From Bdellovibrionota bacterium (GTDB taxonomy: Bacteria; Bdellovibrionota; Bdellovibrionia; Bdellovibrionales; Bdellovibrionaceae), in contig CAUJGP010000024.1 in NCBI GenBank assembly GCA_963170155.1, positions 62,001 to 126,000 on the forward strand: a stretch of DNA of 64,000 nt, written 5' to 3'. Made by a program: the position numbers and the translations under genes. Shown piece after piece: positions 1 through 9,170 of the stretch. Under the pieces are notes generated by a model, which saw nothing but the letters and a program-made list of their open reading frames with translations, searched no databases and was not told the DNA's origin. Every line of letters starts with the position of its first letter. Within the stretch, counting starts at the first letter, position 1.

Positions 1-357
1 TTACGAACCTATATTTCTTCCGTGGCTTTTCGACGTGTCCGTTTTTCCAAGCAAAACGTTTATCTCCGCGATGGATATATTTGCCAGTACTGCGCAAAGC
101 GATGCTCCAATAAAGAATTAACCATCGATCATGTGATTCCTATTTCAAAACAAGGCCCTGAAAATTGGAATAATGTGGTTACAGCTTGCCGTCACTGCAA
201 TCAAAGAAAAGGAAATCGAACCCCTGCCACTGCAGGAATGCCTCTTCTTAAAGAACCAGAAGCCCCACACTGGATTACCCTTGTAGAACTGGAGTTACAA
301 AACGATATGACAGTACCTCTGCTGTGGCAAAATTACTTGAACCATAAAGCTGGTTAA
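1..357 (+). CDS. HNH endonuclease family protein (5' end cut by window)
   Basis: The reading frame is already open at base 1 and runs to TAA at 355-357, so the gene starts outside the window; the GTG at 22 is internal. The visible 118 codons carry an HNH/McrA-like nuclease domain: a CQYC zinc-ligand pair, the DHVIP motif with the catalytic His, a conserved Asn-Asn in ENWNNVV, and a second pair CRHC followed by NQRKGNRTP. The C-terminal 40 residues are a proline-containing tail. Proteins of this short stand-alone type are common in delta-proteobacteria-like genomes and their substrate is generally unknown. Domain assignment is firm; biological role is not known. Confidence 0.85.
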   Translation, partial: LRTYISSVAFRRVRFSKQNVYLRDGYICQYCAKRCSNKELTIDHVIPISKQGPENWNNVVTACRHCNQRKGNRTPATAGMPLLKEPEAPHWITLVELELQNDMTVPLLWQNYLNHKAG

Positions 358-489
358 TGAATCAATTTTCTGATCCTGGATAGAAAAAGAACGCTTGAAC
401 AAAATCAATGCACTCAGCCAAAAGGCACCCTCACTCGAATAAATAGAAATAAGTTAGACAGAACAGAACGAGAAGGTTAGTCTAATCTC

Positions 490-2130
490 ATGTTTGCTCG
501 ACAAGATAAAATCATTCATGATCTAACAAAGTGGCTAACTGGAATTATTAGTGAAACCAATGGGATATCTCTCATGGATACCCTCGATCTTTTACTCCAA
601 AGCGACCTTAAGGAACAAAATGAAAGCGCTTACAATTACGTAAAAGAATTTCGGGAACTTCTCGCTGATTTTCAGCAGGATCGAGTGACAATTAACACTC
701 TCCTTGAACATCCTGTCTCCAAATCCTTGTTTGAATTTTTCAAACACTTTCCTATTAAATACAACGAAGAGCACATTCACCTTACAGGCTCCCTCAATGC
801 GGATTTTATTTTTCCACGCATTCAAAAACTTCTTGATGGGCCCAATCGAACTCTTTATGAAAGAAAAATAAAAGACGTTTATGGAAACGATTCTCTCCCC
901 ATCGAAAAACCTTTCGATGTTGATAACTTGATTCGACTGAGAGAAAATGAAGGATTTAACTCTTATCTCAAGATCCTTTACTTAGCAAAATTGATTCTCG
1001 TCAATCAAGAAGCCCATAAAGAATCGGCTTATCACATGGCTAATGATCTTTACCATCGCTATAATGTTGGTAAAATTCGGCTTAAATTCACCTTAGCAAG
1101 AACCAGCTCAGCTTCAGGAGAGAATATTCCTGGATCTGATGATGTTTCTTCAGAGCAAGTAATCATGGGTCTTTACGAAGGCTTCATGGCTTTTAAAAAG
1201 GAACGACCTGACTTTGATTTTGTATTGTCGCCCTCCTTCAGAAAAGAACGGGATTTCTTCGATTCAAATAAATTCTCAAATCGAACAGACCAATTTATGG
1301 AGCAAGTGAACACGCTCATTTACATGCTGGAAAAACATCCTGAACTCGAATCACACATGACTGATGTCGATACGGTCGGAAGTGAATTGGATCTTTACCG
1401 AAAAGAACATTTCAATGAGATGTTCTCTGGATTTCGTAAACTGCAATACCGTGGCTTCAAAATCAGATCCCATCATGGAGAGGTTTGGCATACTTTAAAA
1501 AAGGGAATTCAAGCCGTTGATAATGCCATGAATATTTGGCATATCGACACTCTAGAACATGGAGTCAGTTTGGGAATTAACCCCAATTTTTATTTTCATC
1601 GCATTTTTCAAAGTATTATTAATATGAATAAATCACGTCAACATGTACCGATTGGTTCTGAATTTTACAAAGAGCTCATCGATATGGACTGGGGTCAACA
1701 CCAAGGTGTTTGTGATAAATTACTTCGGGGCCAACCTCTCAATGAATCCGAAACCACTCTTTTTTTAAAAGCCAAGTTTCATACGGCCAGAGAAGTCGAG
1801 CACTATCAGCACGACGTTCTTAATCGCCTGATCGACAAAGGTGTTTCTTTAGTGGCCCTGCCCTCATCGAACAACAAACTCACCGGAAAATTTCAAGATT
1901 ACAAAGACCATCCTTTTTCATGGTGGGAAAAAAAGAGTGTCCAACTCGGCGTCGGAACCGATAATTACATCACTCTCAACACTAATTTCATCAGGGAAAT
2001 GCTGATCCTATTATACACAGACCCTAAAAATCTTAAAATAACCAAACTTCTCATGGTCACGACAGGAGAGTCACGCCGACCCTATATTAGCCATCTCCTT
2101 TGGAAAATGAGAAAACTGAGTTTTATTTAA
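490..2130 (+). CDS. Adenosine deaminase-like metal-dependent hydrolase, long form
   Basis: This 546-residue protein has the ordered motifs of the adenosine/AMP deaminase amidohydrolase family. HIHLTG (residues 95-100) supplies two metal-binding His. SHHGE corresponds to the HAGE catalytic motif, LEHGVSLG to the RIGHG motif, LPSSNNKL to the CPTSN motif, and GTDN to the metal-binding Asp near the C terminus. It is about 200 residues longer than ordinary adenosine deaminase (about 340), with an extra N-terminal helical region (1-90) and an insertion at about 110-300. The start has no strong ribosome binding site. The next gene follows after 11 bp, so the two are probably co-transcribed. Deamination of a purine nucleoside or nucleotide is inferred from the family; the actual substrate cannot be read from the sequence. 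Confidence 0.8.
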   Translation: MFARQDKIIHDLTKWLTGIISETNGISLMDTLDLLLQSDLKEQNESAYNYVKEFRELLADFQQDRVTINTLLEHPVSKSLFEFFKHFPIKYNEEHIHLTGSLNADFIFPRIQKLLDGPNRTLYERKIKDVYGNDSLPIEKPFDVDNLIRLRENEGFNSYLKILYLAKLILVNQEAHKESAYHMANDLYHRYNVGKIRLKFTLARTSSASGENIPGSDDVSSEQVIMGLYEGFMAFKKERPDFDFVLSPSFRKERDFFDSNKFSNRTDQFMEQVNTLIYMLEKHPELESHMTDVDTVGSELDLYRKEHFNEMFSGFRKLQYRGFKIRSHHGEVWHTLKKGIQAVDNAMNIWHIDTLEHGVSLGINPNFYFHRIFQSIINMNKSRQHVPIGSEFYKELIDMDWGQHQGVCDKLLRGQPLNESETTLFLKAKFHTAREVEHYQHDVLNRLIDKGVSLVALPSSNNKLTGKFQDYKDHPFSWWEKKSVQLGVGTDNYITLNTNFIREMLILLYTDPKNLKITKLLMVTTGESRRPYISHLLWKMRKLSFI

Positions 2131-2141
2131 AGAGGCTCTTC

Positions 2142-3389
2142 GTGATAATAAAGCAAGCTTCACAACTCCAAACCTGGCAAAGGATGCTCATCACCATTCT
2201 CATGGGTTTTTCGAGCGGACTTCCCCTCCTACTAACAGGAGGCACTTTTAAAATGTGGCTGGCTCGGGAAGGCATTGATGTCAAAACCATCGGATTTATG
2301 AGTTGGGTGGGTTTGGCCTATTCATTAAAATTTATTTGGGCTCCCTTATTAGATCGCTATGAATTGACAAAAACCGGACGGAGAAAAAGCTGGCTCATCC
2401 TGACCCAGGTGGCCCTTATCGTTTTAATCGCTGCGATGGGTGCGTTTCATCCCACCCAATCTCTTTTTCCTCTCGCCTTGACGGCGGTTTTAGTTGCTTT
2501 TTTCAGCGCGACTCAAGATTCCGTCATCGATGCTTATCGGCGCGAATTTCTTCCCGATGAAGAAATGGGTCTTGGGGCTTCTATGACAACTTATGGCTAT
2601 CGCATTGCCATGTTAATCTCTGGAGGAGTGGGTATCGGTTTGGTGGGAGATGCCGATTTCAACTTAACTTGGAACCAACTTTATTTTATCATGGCCGGTC
2701 TTATGGGAATTGGTTTTCTAACCAGTCTCTTTATTCCTGAACCAGAGGTCTCCGAACCTATTCCTAAAAATTTACAAGAGGCTGTCATTGAACCTTTTAA
2801 AGAGTTTTTTAAGAGACCACAAGCCCTTCTGCTCCTGACGTTTGTTATTGCTTTTAAACTAGGCGACTCACTTTCTGGTCAAATGCTCAATAAATTTTAT
2901 GTTGATATGCAATTCACCAACCAAGATGTCGGCTTTATTGCTAAAACAGTGGGATTACTCTCTTCTCTCATTGGACTTTTTTTAGGTGGACTGCTGATTA
3001 AAAAATTAAATGTGTACCGCGCCCTTGTGTTATTTGGTGTTTTACAAGCACTTTCCACGGCTTATTTCATGTCTCTCACTTGGACGGGACCACAAAATTG
3101 GGCACTGGCTCTGGCTGTTGTTTTTGAAGATATCACTAGCGGAATGGGGACTTCTGCTTTTCTTGCTTTCATGGCTTTACTCACAAATAAAAGATTTTCA
3201 GCCACGCAATATGCTTTATTGGCAAGCTTTGCTTCCGTTGGAAGAAATTTCTTTTCTGGATTTTCAGGAATCATGGTGGATCAATTAGGTTGGGCTTTGT
3301 TCTTTTTAACTTGCGCCATCATTGCACTTCCCGGCATTTTCATGGCCATTTATCTTCAAAAAAAATGGGTGGCAGTACATACTGATTGA
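2142..3389 (+). CDS. AmpG-like muropeptide/MFS permease
   Basis: This is a polytopic major-facilitator protein with about 12 hydrophobic segments. The N-terminal GFSSGLPLLLTG stretch and the central SATQDSVIDAYRRE motif are characteristic of AmpG, which imports GlcNAc-anhydroMurNAc muropeptides across the inner membrane during peptidoglycan recycling. The frame is open back to a TTG at 2100 inside the upstream gene. I chose GTG 2142 because AAAGAGG at 2129-2135 sits six bases before it and it lies just after the upstream stop; ATG 2184 is a second alternative. The length of 415 aa is close to short AmpG forms. Pairing with the deaminase-like gene suggests nutrient salvage, which is inference. 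Substrate specificity within the AmpG-like branch is not certain. Confidence 0.8.
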   Translation: MIIKQASQLQTWQRMLITILMGFSSGLPLLLTGGTFKMWLAREGIDVKTIGFMSWVGLAYSLKFIWAPLLDRYELTKTGRRKSWLILTQVALIVLIAAMGAFHPTQSLFPLALTAVLVAFFSATQDSVIDAYRREFLPDEEMGLGASMTTYGYRIAMLISGGVGIGLVGDADFNLTWNQLYFIMAGLMGIGFLTSLFIPEPEVSEPIPKNLQEAVIEPFKEFFKRPQALLLLTFVIAFKLGDSLSGQMLNKFYVDMQFTNQDVGFIAKTVGLLSSLIGLFLGGLLIKKLNVYRALVLFGVLQALSTAYFMSLTWTGPQNWALALAVVFEDITSGMGTSAFLAFMALLTNKRFSATQYALLASFASVGRNFFSGFSGIMVDQLGWALFFLTCAIIALPGIFMAIYLQKKWVAVHTD

Positions 3390-3445
3390 TTCGATATGAA
3401 AAAGAATTGCGTGACATCGATCACGTCCCAAAGCCGCTTTTTCGT

Positions 3446-3883
3446 TTATAACTCTATCGAAGGACCACCAATGGCATAGAGCCATTCTTTTGTTGGCAAA
3501 ATAAGTTTTCTCGCTTCTATGTCAAAAAGACCAAATACCATTTTTGCTTCACAAGCCACTTGATGATCTTGTTTGAGCATCAGTTGGCTTAGTGTCCCTA
3601 TTTTTCCTTCATAGTCTAAAGTCTCTGTCTCAATAATCACTTTTTCTCGTAACTTGATTTCTTTATGAAATTTCAAATGAATTTCCAAAATCACAGGCCC
3701 TAGTTTTTTTCTCTGAATCTCGCCAATGCCAAAATGTCTTTGTGTTAAAAATTCCCAACGAGCTTCTTCAAACAGCTGTAAATAAGTCGCATTATTGACA
3801 TGCCCTAAAGTATCAATGTGCGTCTCTCGAATTAAAACTTCATGATGATGCTTACTAAACTGCAATGTATTTTCAGAACTCAT
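3446..3883 (-). CDS. 4HBT/YbgC-like hotdog acyl-CoA thioesterase
   Basis: A 145-residue single-domain hotdog protein. The signature DTLGHVNNATY (Asp24, His28, Asn30-Asn31) matches the active site of 4-hydroxybenzoyl-CoA/YbgC-type thioesterases, which hydrolyse acyl-CoA thioesters in the cytoplasm. The rest shows the alternating beta pattern of the fold, for example LEIHLKFHKEI. It lies 105 bp downstream of the biotin carrier gene on the same strand, so it may be the last gene of the acyl-CoA carboxylase cluster. Its substrate is not known. It is convergent with the permease gene, with only a weak CGTGA/TCACG inverted repeat between them. Confidence 0.8.
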   Translation of the reverse strand: MSSENTLQFSKHHHEVLIRETHIDTLGHVNNATYLQLFEEARWEFLTQRHFGIGEIQRKKLGPVILEIHLKFHKEIKLREKVIIETETLDYEGKIGTLSQLMLKQDHQVACEAKMVFGLFDIEARKLILPTKEWLYAIGGPSIEL

Positions 3884-3988
3884 AATTTTAACCTCAAATC
3901 CCTGCTGATATCCCAGCCATTCTTTTTATATTTTAAGGTCAATAATAAAATACGTTATTGAATTGAACTTTTAATGCCTCACCTTTGC

Positions 3989-4510
3989 TTATTCAAAACG
4001 AATCAGCACGCTCCCAGAATCAACGCTATCACCCTGTTTAACACAAACTTCTTTTACGACACAATCGGCGGCAGCACGCATTTCATTTTCCATTTTCATG
4101 GCTTCCATAATTAAAATTGGCTTGTTATGCTTGATGGCATCTCCGGGTTTCACAAAAATCTCAATGATCTTTCCTGGCATTCCTGCTTTCAATTCCCGCT
4201 CATGACTCATAGAGCCTGAATTCTTCAAACTTCGATGCAATAACATTTCATCATTGAAAATTTTCAGAGTGCGATAAGATCCTCTTGTAAAAACAGTATA
4301 ATCGGTATCACTTCCCACGACATCTACGAGGTAGGAAGAGCCTTCATAAAGAAAACTCACATAAGCCTCAGGTTTTTTATAATCTGTTTTATTGATTTCA
4401 ATGAACTCCCAATCTTTCCCTTCTTCTTGAATGGAAATTTTCCAATGTTGTTTGGTTTCAACCACATCAATATGATATTTTTTTCCGTTCATTTCAGATT
4501 CAAAATACAT
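3989..4510 (-). CDS. Biotin carboxyl carrier subunit of acyl-CoA carboxylase
   Basis: A 173-residue protein whose C-terminal 75 residues form a biotinyl domain: GMPGKIIEI, then EAMKMENEM with the biotin-accepting Lys at about 139. The N-terminal 95 residues are a beta-rich region like that of stand-alone carrier subunits of propionyl/acetyl-CoA carboxylases. It carries CO2 from the biotin carboxylase (4 bp upstream in the operon) to the carboxyltransferase encoded before that. The start ATG at 4510 has an AGGA element about 8 bases upstream. The separate carrier gene, rather than a fusion to the biotin carboxylase, is a normal bacterial arrangement. Confidence 0.9.
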   Translation of the reverse strand: MYFESEMNGKKYHIDVVETKQHWKISIQEEGKDWEFIEINKTDYKKPEAYVSFLYEGSSYLVDVVGSDTDYTVFTRGSYRTLKIFNDEMLLHRSLKNSGSMSHERELKAGMPGKIIEIFVKPGDAIKHNKPILIMEAMKMENEMRAAADCVVKEVCVKQGDSVDSGSVLIRFE

Positions 4511-4514
4511 GTTC

Positions 4515-6017
4515 TTAAATCCTCATCATTAATTTTCTGCCAATTTTTTTCCAGTGACTGACTAAATTGAGCTGTCGAACATCCTTAGATTTTCGATCTT
4601 GATAAGCCGTAATGGCCGCCGCAATTAAAAATACTTTATCATCCATAATTTTAAAAATTTCCGGTTCTTCCACCTGAAAATTTCTTTCAATAAATTGGGT
4701 TGTATAAGTCCCATCCAAAAACTGGGGATGAGAAAGAATGGTCTTATGCAAAGCAATGTTGGACTTCACACCCGTCAAAATAAATTCAGTGAGTGAGCGC
4801 TCCATTCGAAGAATTGCTTCAGAGCGATTCTCTCCCCAAGTAATGATCTTAGCCATCATTGGGTCATAATAAATGGGCACTTCATACCCAGGGTAAATGT
4901 AAGAATCAACCCTCACAAAAGGCCCTTGAGGATGACTACAAGCACGAATTTGCCCTGGACTCGGTTTAAAAGTAATCGGATCTTCAGCGCAAACACGCAC
5001 TTCAATCGCATGTCCCTTTTGCTTCACTTGGTCTTGTGTTATGCTCAAGGGATGACCCATTGCTACCATCAGTTGTTCACGAACGAGGTCCACTCCTGTC
5101 GTCAACTCTGTAATAGGATGTTCAACCTGTAAACGAGTGTTCATCTCCATAAAGAAAAACTCTTTCGTTTGGTTATCGAAAATAAATTCTAAGGTTCCTG
5201 CTCCAACATAATTGATCAACTTGGCCGCCCGAATGGCAGCTTCCCCCATCTTGATTCTAATTTCTGGTGTTAACGATGGGCTCGGTGATTCTTCGATAAT
5301 TTTTTGATGACGCCGTTGAACAGAGCACTCCCGTTCAAATAAATGAACCACATTACCGTGTTTATCCCCAAAAATCTGAATTTCAATATGTTTGGGGTCT
5401 GTCACAAATTTTTCAATGTAGACGGTACCATCCCCAAAATAATTAGTCCCCTCGGAACGACAAGCTCTAAAGGCACTTTCCAGCTCCTGTTCTTTACGAA
5501 CAACACGCATTCCTTTGCCGCCACCACCCGCCGAAGCCTTAATGATCACGGGTAATCCAATTTTATTTATTATTTTTTGGGCTTCTTCCAAAGTTTCAAT
5601 GGGACCATCGCTTCCTGGAACGATAGGCACTTGCGCTTTTTTCATCAATGCTTTTGCCGCTAACTTATCGCCCATTGATTCAATATTAGAAATCGTCGGA
5701 CCAATAAAAGTGATACCCTCTGCTTCTACCGCTTTAACAAAAAGAGGGTTCTCCGAAAGAAACCCGTAGCCTGGATGAATGGCATCCACTCCCGCTTTTT
5801 TTGCCACCTCAATAATTTTTGTAATATTCAAATAAGATTCTTTGCTGGGAGCAGGACCAATATTGTAGGCTTCATCGGATAAAAAAACATGAAGACTGTC
5901 TCTGTCAGCATCACTAAAAACCGCGACGGATTGAATCCCCATTTCGCGACAGGCTCTCGTGATTCTAATTGCAATTTCTCCTCTATTCGCGATCAATAAT
6001 TTTTTAAATTTTTTCAT
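4515..6017 (-). CDS. Biotin carboxylase subunit of acyl-CoA carboxylase
   Basis: A 500-residue ATP-grasp biotin carboxylase that carboxylates biotin on the carrier protein using ATP and bicarbonate. It begins KLLIANRGEIAIRI, typical of the N-terminal domain. It has the glycine-rich ATP loop KASAGGGGKGM, the HIEIQIFGD and RECSVQRRHQK motifs, and the catalytic EMNTRLQVEHPITE region. The frame extends to a TTG at 6023, but ATG 6017 has AAGG six bases upstream while the TTG would abut that element, so ATG is preferred. It lies 8 bp after the carboxyltransferase gene and 4 bp before the carrier gene, one transcription unit. The gene could be called accC or pccA; the substrate (acetyl- versus propionyl-CoA) is set by the partner. 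Confidence 0.93.
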   Translation of the reverse strand: MKKFKKLLIANRGEIAIRITRACREMGIQSVAVFSDADRDSLHVFLSDEAYNIGPAPSKESYLNITKIIEVAKKAGVDAIHPGYGFLSENPLFVKAVEAEGITFIGPTISNIESMGDKLAAKALMKKAQVPIVPGSDGPIETLEEAQKIINKIGLPVIIKASAGGGGKGMRVVRKEQELESAFRACRSEGTNYFGDGTVYIEKFVTDPKHIEIQIFGDKHGNVVHLFERECSVQRRHQKIIEESPSPSLTPEIRIKMGEAAIRAAKLINYVGAGTLEFIFDNQTKEFFFMEMNTRLQVEHPITELTTGVDLVREQLMVAMGHPLSITQDQVKQKGHAIEVRVCAEDPITFKPSPGQIRACSHPQGPFVRVDSYIYPGYEVPIYYDPMMAKIITWGENRSEAILRMERSLTEFILTGVKSNIALHKTILSHPQFLDGTYTTQFIERNFQVEEPEIFKIMDDKVFLIAAAITAYQDRKSKDVRQLNLVSHWKKIGRKLMMRI

Positions 6018-6025
6018 ATTCAACC

Positions 6026-7579
6026 TTATAGAGGGATATTCCCATGTTTTTTGGGAGGATTATAATCTTTTTTATTTTTAAGCATCTCCAAAGCTTCAAT
6101 AATTCGAAATCGTGTTTGAGAAGGTTCAATGACTTCATCCGTATAACCCAATTCTGCAGAAATATAGGGATTACTAAACTTCTCTTCATACTCTTTAGTG
6201 AGTTTTTGCCTTTCTTTCACCGGGTCAGATGCTTTAGTGATTTTATCTCTAAAAATAATGTTCACTGCACCATCAGCACCCATGACAGCAATCTCAGCGC
6301 AAGGATAAGCAAGATTGACGTCAGATCTCAAAAGCTTTGAGCCCATCACAATATAAGCGCCTCCGTAAGCCTTTCTGGTAATCAAAGTGACCTTAGGGAC
6401 TGTCGCTTCCGCATAAGCGTATAAAAGTTTTGCCCCATGGGTGATAATGCCGTTGTATTCTTGGTCTGTCCCAGGCAAGAAACCGGGAACATCCACCAAC
6501 GTGACAATAGGAATATTGAAAGCATCACAGAAACGAATAAAACGAGCGGCCTTTCGGCTGGCCTCGATATTAAGACATCCTGCCAACACTTGCGGTTGAT
6601 TGGCTACAATACCCACACTTCGACCATTAAAACGCGCAAAACCTACAATGATGTTATTAGCAAAACCTTGGTGCACCTCTAAAAAATACCCTTCATCCAC
6701 AATTTCTTTAATAAGTTTTAGCATGTCATAAGGTTTTTTAGGGCTATCAGGGATTAAATCTTCTAAAGATTCGCAAAGGCGATTGGGCTTGTCCCGAGTA
6801 GGTAAAATCGGAGGATCATCCACGTTATTGCCGGGCAAAAAATTCAATAACTCTCGAATCAACAACAAACAATGTTTATCAGAATCACAAGAAAAATGAG
6901 AGACTCCTGATTTTGTACCATGAGTTCCAGCACCTCCCAATTGTTCTTTGGTCACTTCTTCATGAGTCACAGCCTTGATAACATCAGGTCCGGTCACGAA
7001 CATGTAACTGGTGTCTTTAACCATGAAGACAAAGTCTGTAATGCTAGGGCTATAAACGGCGCCTCCAGCACAAGGCCCCATAATCGCACTGATTTGTGGA
7101 ATGACTCCTGAACCCATCGTATTTCGTATAAAAATATCAGCGTAACCGCCTAAGGCTTCCACGCCCTCTTGAATACGGGCCCCTCCTGAGTCGTTAAGCC
7201 CTATAATGGGAGCGCCCGCCTTGATCGCCATATCCATGATTTTAATAATTTTATTAGCTTGCGTGCGAGACATGCTTCCACCCAAAACAGTGAAATCTTG
7301 GCTATAAACAAAAACTGTCTTTCCATTAACGCGACCGTACCCCGTTACAACTCCATCTCCTGGGGACTTATTGGAGGCCATGTCAAAATGAGTGCACCGA
7401 TGAGTTACAAAACGATCCGTCTCGACAAAGCTGCCAGGATCCAATAACACATCCAATCTTTCCCTGGCGGTTAATCGTCCTCCCTGTTTGTGCTTTTCAC
7501 GACGAATCGGCCCTCCGCCTTCCATCGCCAATTCATTCCGCTTTTCCAGATCCTTCAATTTTTCTTGAATGACACTCAC
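6026..7579 (-). CDS. Acyl-CoA (propionyl-CoA type) carboxylase carboxyltransferase subunit
   Basis: This 517-residue protein is a crotonase-superfamily carboxyltransferase that moves CO2 from carboxybiotin to an acyl-CoA. N-terminal half: [43 protein letters not shown], and the [12 protein letters not shown] oxyanion region. C-terminal half: [13 protein letters not shown] and [12 protein letters not shown]. Length and motifs match PccB/methylmalonyl-CoA decarboxylase alpha type proteins. The start is GTG 7579 with GGGAAG upstream. It is 26 bp downstream of asnS and is the first of three carboxylase genes. Propionyl-CoA is the likeliest substrate by family, but acetyl-CoA or other short acyl-CoAs cannot be excluded. 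Confidence 0.92.
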   Translation of the reverse strand: MSVIQEKLKDLEKRNELAMEGGGPIRREKHKQGGRLTARERLDVLLDPGSFVETDRFVTHRCTHFDMASNKSPGDGVVTGYGRVNGKTVFVYSQDFTVLGGSMSRTQANKIIKIMDMAIKAGAPIIGLNDSGGARIQEGVEALGGYADIFIRNTMGSGVIPQISAIMGPCAGGAVYSPSITDFVFMVKDTSYMFVTGPDVIKAVTHEEVTKEQLGGAGTHGTKSGVSHFSCDSDKHCLLLIRELLNFLPGNNVDDPPILPTRDKPNRLCESLEDLIPDSPKKPYDMLKLIKEIVDEGYFLEVHQGFANNIIVGFARFNGRSVGIVANQPQVLAGCLNIEASRKAARFIRFCDAFNIPIVTLVDVPGFLPGTDQEYNGIITHGAKLLYAYAEATVPKVTLITRKAYGGAYIVMGSKLLRSDVNLAYPCAEIAVMGADGAVNIIFRDKITKASDPVKERQKLTKEYEEKFSNPYISAELGYTDEVIEPSQTRFRIIEALEMLKNKKDYNPPKKHGNIPL

Positions 7580-7605
7580 AAAGACTTCCCTTTCTTCTTA
7601 TTATA

Positions 7606-8895
7606 TTAAGGATAACTTCGACCATAGAGCCGTGGGAATGGAAGAGTTTCTCGAATATGCGGTAAGCCGCAAATCCATGCTACAGCACGCTCAATCCCCA
7701 AACCAAACCCGGAATGAGGGAATGACCCGAACCGACGCAAATCCAGATACCAAGCAAAATCTTCTTCACGCAATTGATGCTCTTTGATCTTTAAAAGTAA
7801 TTTTTCAATATTTTCTTCTCTCTGGCCGCCACCGATGATCTCACCATATCCTTCTGTAGCCAAAAGATCACAGCCCATGGCAAAACCAGGTTCATTGGGA
7901 TCTTCTTTCATGTAAAAAGCTTTAATCGCTTGAGGAAAGTGATGAACAAAAACGGGCTTTTCAAATTTACTACTGACAATAGTTTCGTCTGTTCCACCAA
8001 AGTCATCACCATCAATGAACTGAGGATTTTCTTTTTTGATAATTTGCACAGCCTCTTTGTAATGAAGTCGTGGAAAGCTTCCTTTGATCACCTCTAATTT
8101 CGAAATATCTCTTTCTAGAACCCGCAACTCTTCGGCCTTATTCTTAATTGTTCTTTGCACGACATATTCGATAAATTGCTCCGCCAATTCCATGTTGTCA
8201 TACATATCATTGAATGCTACCTCCGGTTCCACCATCCAAAACTCAATGAGATGTCTTCGTGTTTTTGATTTTTCGGCTCTAAATGTGGGCCCAAAACAAT
8301 AGACTTTCCCAAAAGCAGCGGCTGTAGCCTCCATATAAAGTTGCCCGCTCTGTGATAAATAAGCTTTCTCATCAAAATATTTTGTCTCAAAAAGCGTGGA
8401 AGTCCCCTCACAGGCACTAGGAGTAAAAATAGGAGCATCTGTTAAAGTAAATCCACGACCATCAAAAAAATCTCTCACAGCTTTAATAATTTCGGCTCGC
8501 ACTCGTAAAATGGCATGTTGTCTCTTAGACCTGAGCCAAAGGTGACGGCTATTCATCAAAAAATCGGTTCCGTGTTCTTTTGGAGTAATAGGATAATCTT
8601 TTGATGGCGCCAAAATTTCACAATCCTTAACACTGATTTCAAAAACACCGGCCTGCCTTTGATGTTTTTTAACCGTTCCGATGACTCGAACTGTGGATTC
8701 CTGAGTGATCTTCTCAAAGGCATCAAAAATAGCTTCTCCGCAGTCCCCTTTAAAAAATACACACTGAACCATGCCTGTACCATCTCTTAACTCCAGAAAC
8801 TTTACTTTCCCTGACGAACGAACATTATAAGCCCAGCCCTTTAATTCAATTTCTTGTCCATCGTATTTTTCCAAATCTTCGATGTAGTAACGCAT
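7606..8895 (-). CDS. asnS: Asparaginyl-tRNA synthetase
   Basis: A class IIb aminoacyl-tRNA synthetase of 429 residues that charges tRNA-Asn. An N-terminal OB-fold anticodon-binding domain (about 1-100: [23 protein letters not shown]) is followed by the catalytic core with motif 2 ([22 protein letters not shown] region) and motif 3 ([13 protein letters not shown]). The [11 protein letters not shown] form and the absence of a GAD insert point to AsnRS rather than AspRS. The length is at the short end of bacterial AsnRS (about 430-470). The gene heads a minus-strand run that continues 26 bp later into the carboxylase operon. Confidence 0.94.
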   Translation of the reverse strand: MRYYIEDLEKYDGQEIELKGWAYNVRSSGKVKFLELRDGTGMVQCVFFKGDCGEAIFDAFEKITQESTVRVIGTVKKHQRQAGVFEISVKDCEILAPSKDYPITPKEHGTDFLMNSRHLWLRSKRQHAILRVRAEIIKAVRDFFDGRGFTLTDAPIFTPSACEGTSTLFETKYFDEKAYLSQSGQLYMEATAAAFGKVYCFGPTFRAEKSKTRRHLIEFWMVEPEVAFNDMYDNMELAEQFIEYVVQRTIKNKAEELRVLERDISKLEVIKGSFPRLHYKEAVQIIKKENPQFIDGDDFGGTDETIVSSKFEKPVFVHHFPQAIKAFYMKEDPNEPGFAMGCDLLATEGYGEIIGGGQREENIEKLLLKIKEHQLREEDFAWYLDLRRFGSFPHSGFGLGIERAVAWICGLPHIRETLPFPRLYGRSYP

Positions 8896-8942
8896 ATATC
8901 TTTATCTCCAACTTTATTCTTTCTAAAAGAAGACTCTACTAA

Positions 8943-8981
8943 CCCTCTATATTGCCCATGTTTTAATCAAAACATAGAGGG
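8943..8981. repeat. Nested inverted repeat upstream of asnS
   Basis: CCCTCTAT (8943-8950) pairs with ATAGAGGG (8974-8981), and inside it ATGTTTT (8958-8964) pairs with AAAACAT (8969-8975) around AATC. The two pairings compete for the right-hand AT. It lies about 50 bp upstream of the asnS start, in the 275-bp gap between asnS and the lipoprotein protease. It could be a leader hairpin of asnS or a transcription signal; there is no T-run. No gene is seen in the rest of the gap. Confidence 0.4.
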
Positions 8982-9170
8982 CGTCTTTCATGGATTCTCT
9001 TTGTCAATAGTCTGCTAGAATTGATCAATTGTGAAGTGTTGATAAGACCATTCGCTGAAGATTGACTCTTATGCTAAATCAACAAGGGATAGCATTATCC
9101 TCTAAAGAATTGGTCTTGTGAAAATGTCATTTACAACAATAACTTCGAGAGATCCTTTTGATAAGTAAAC

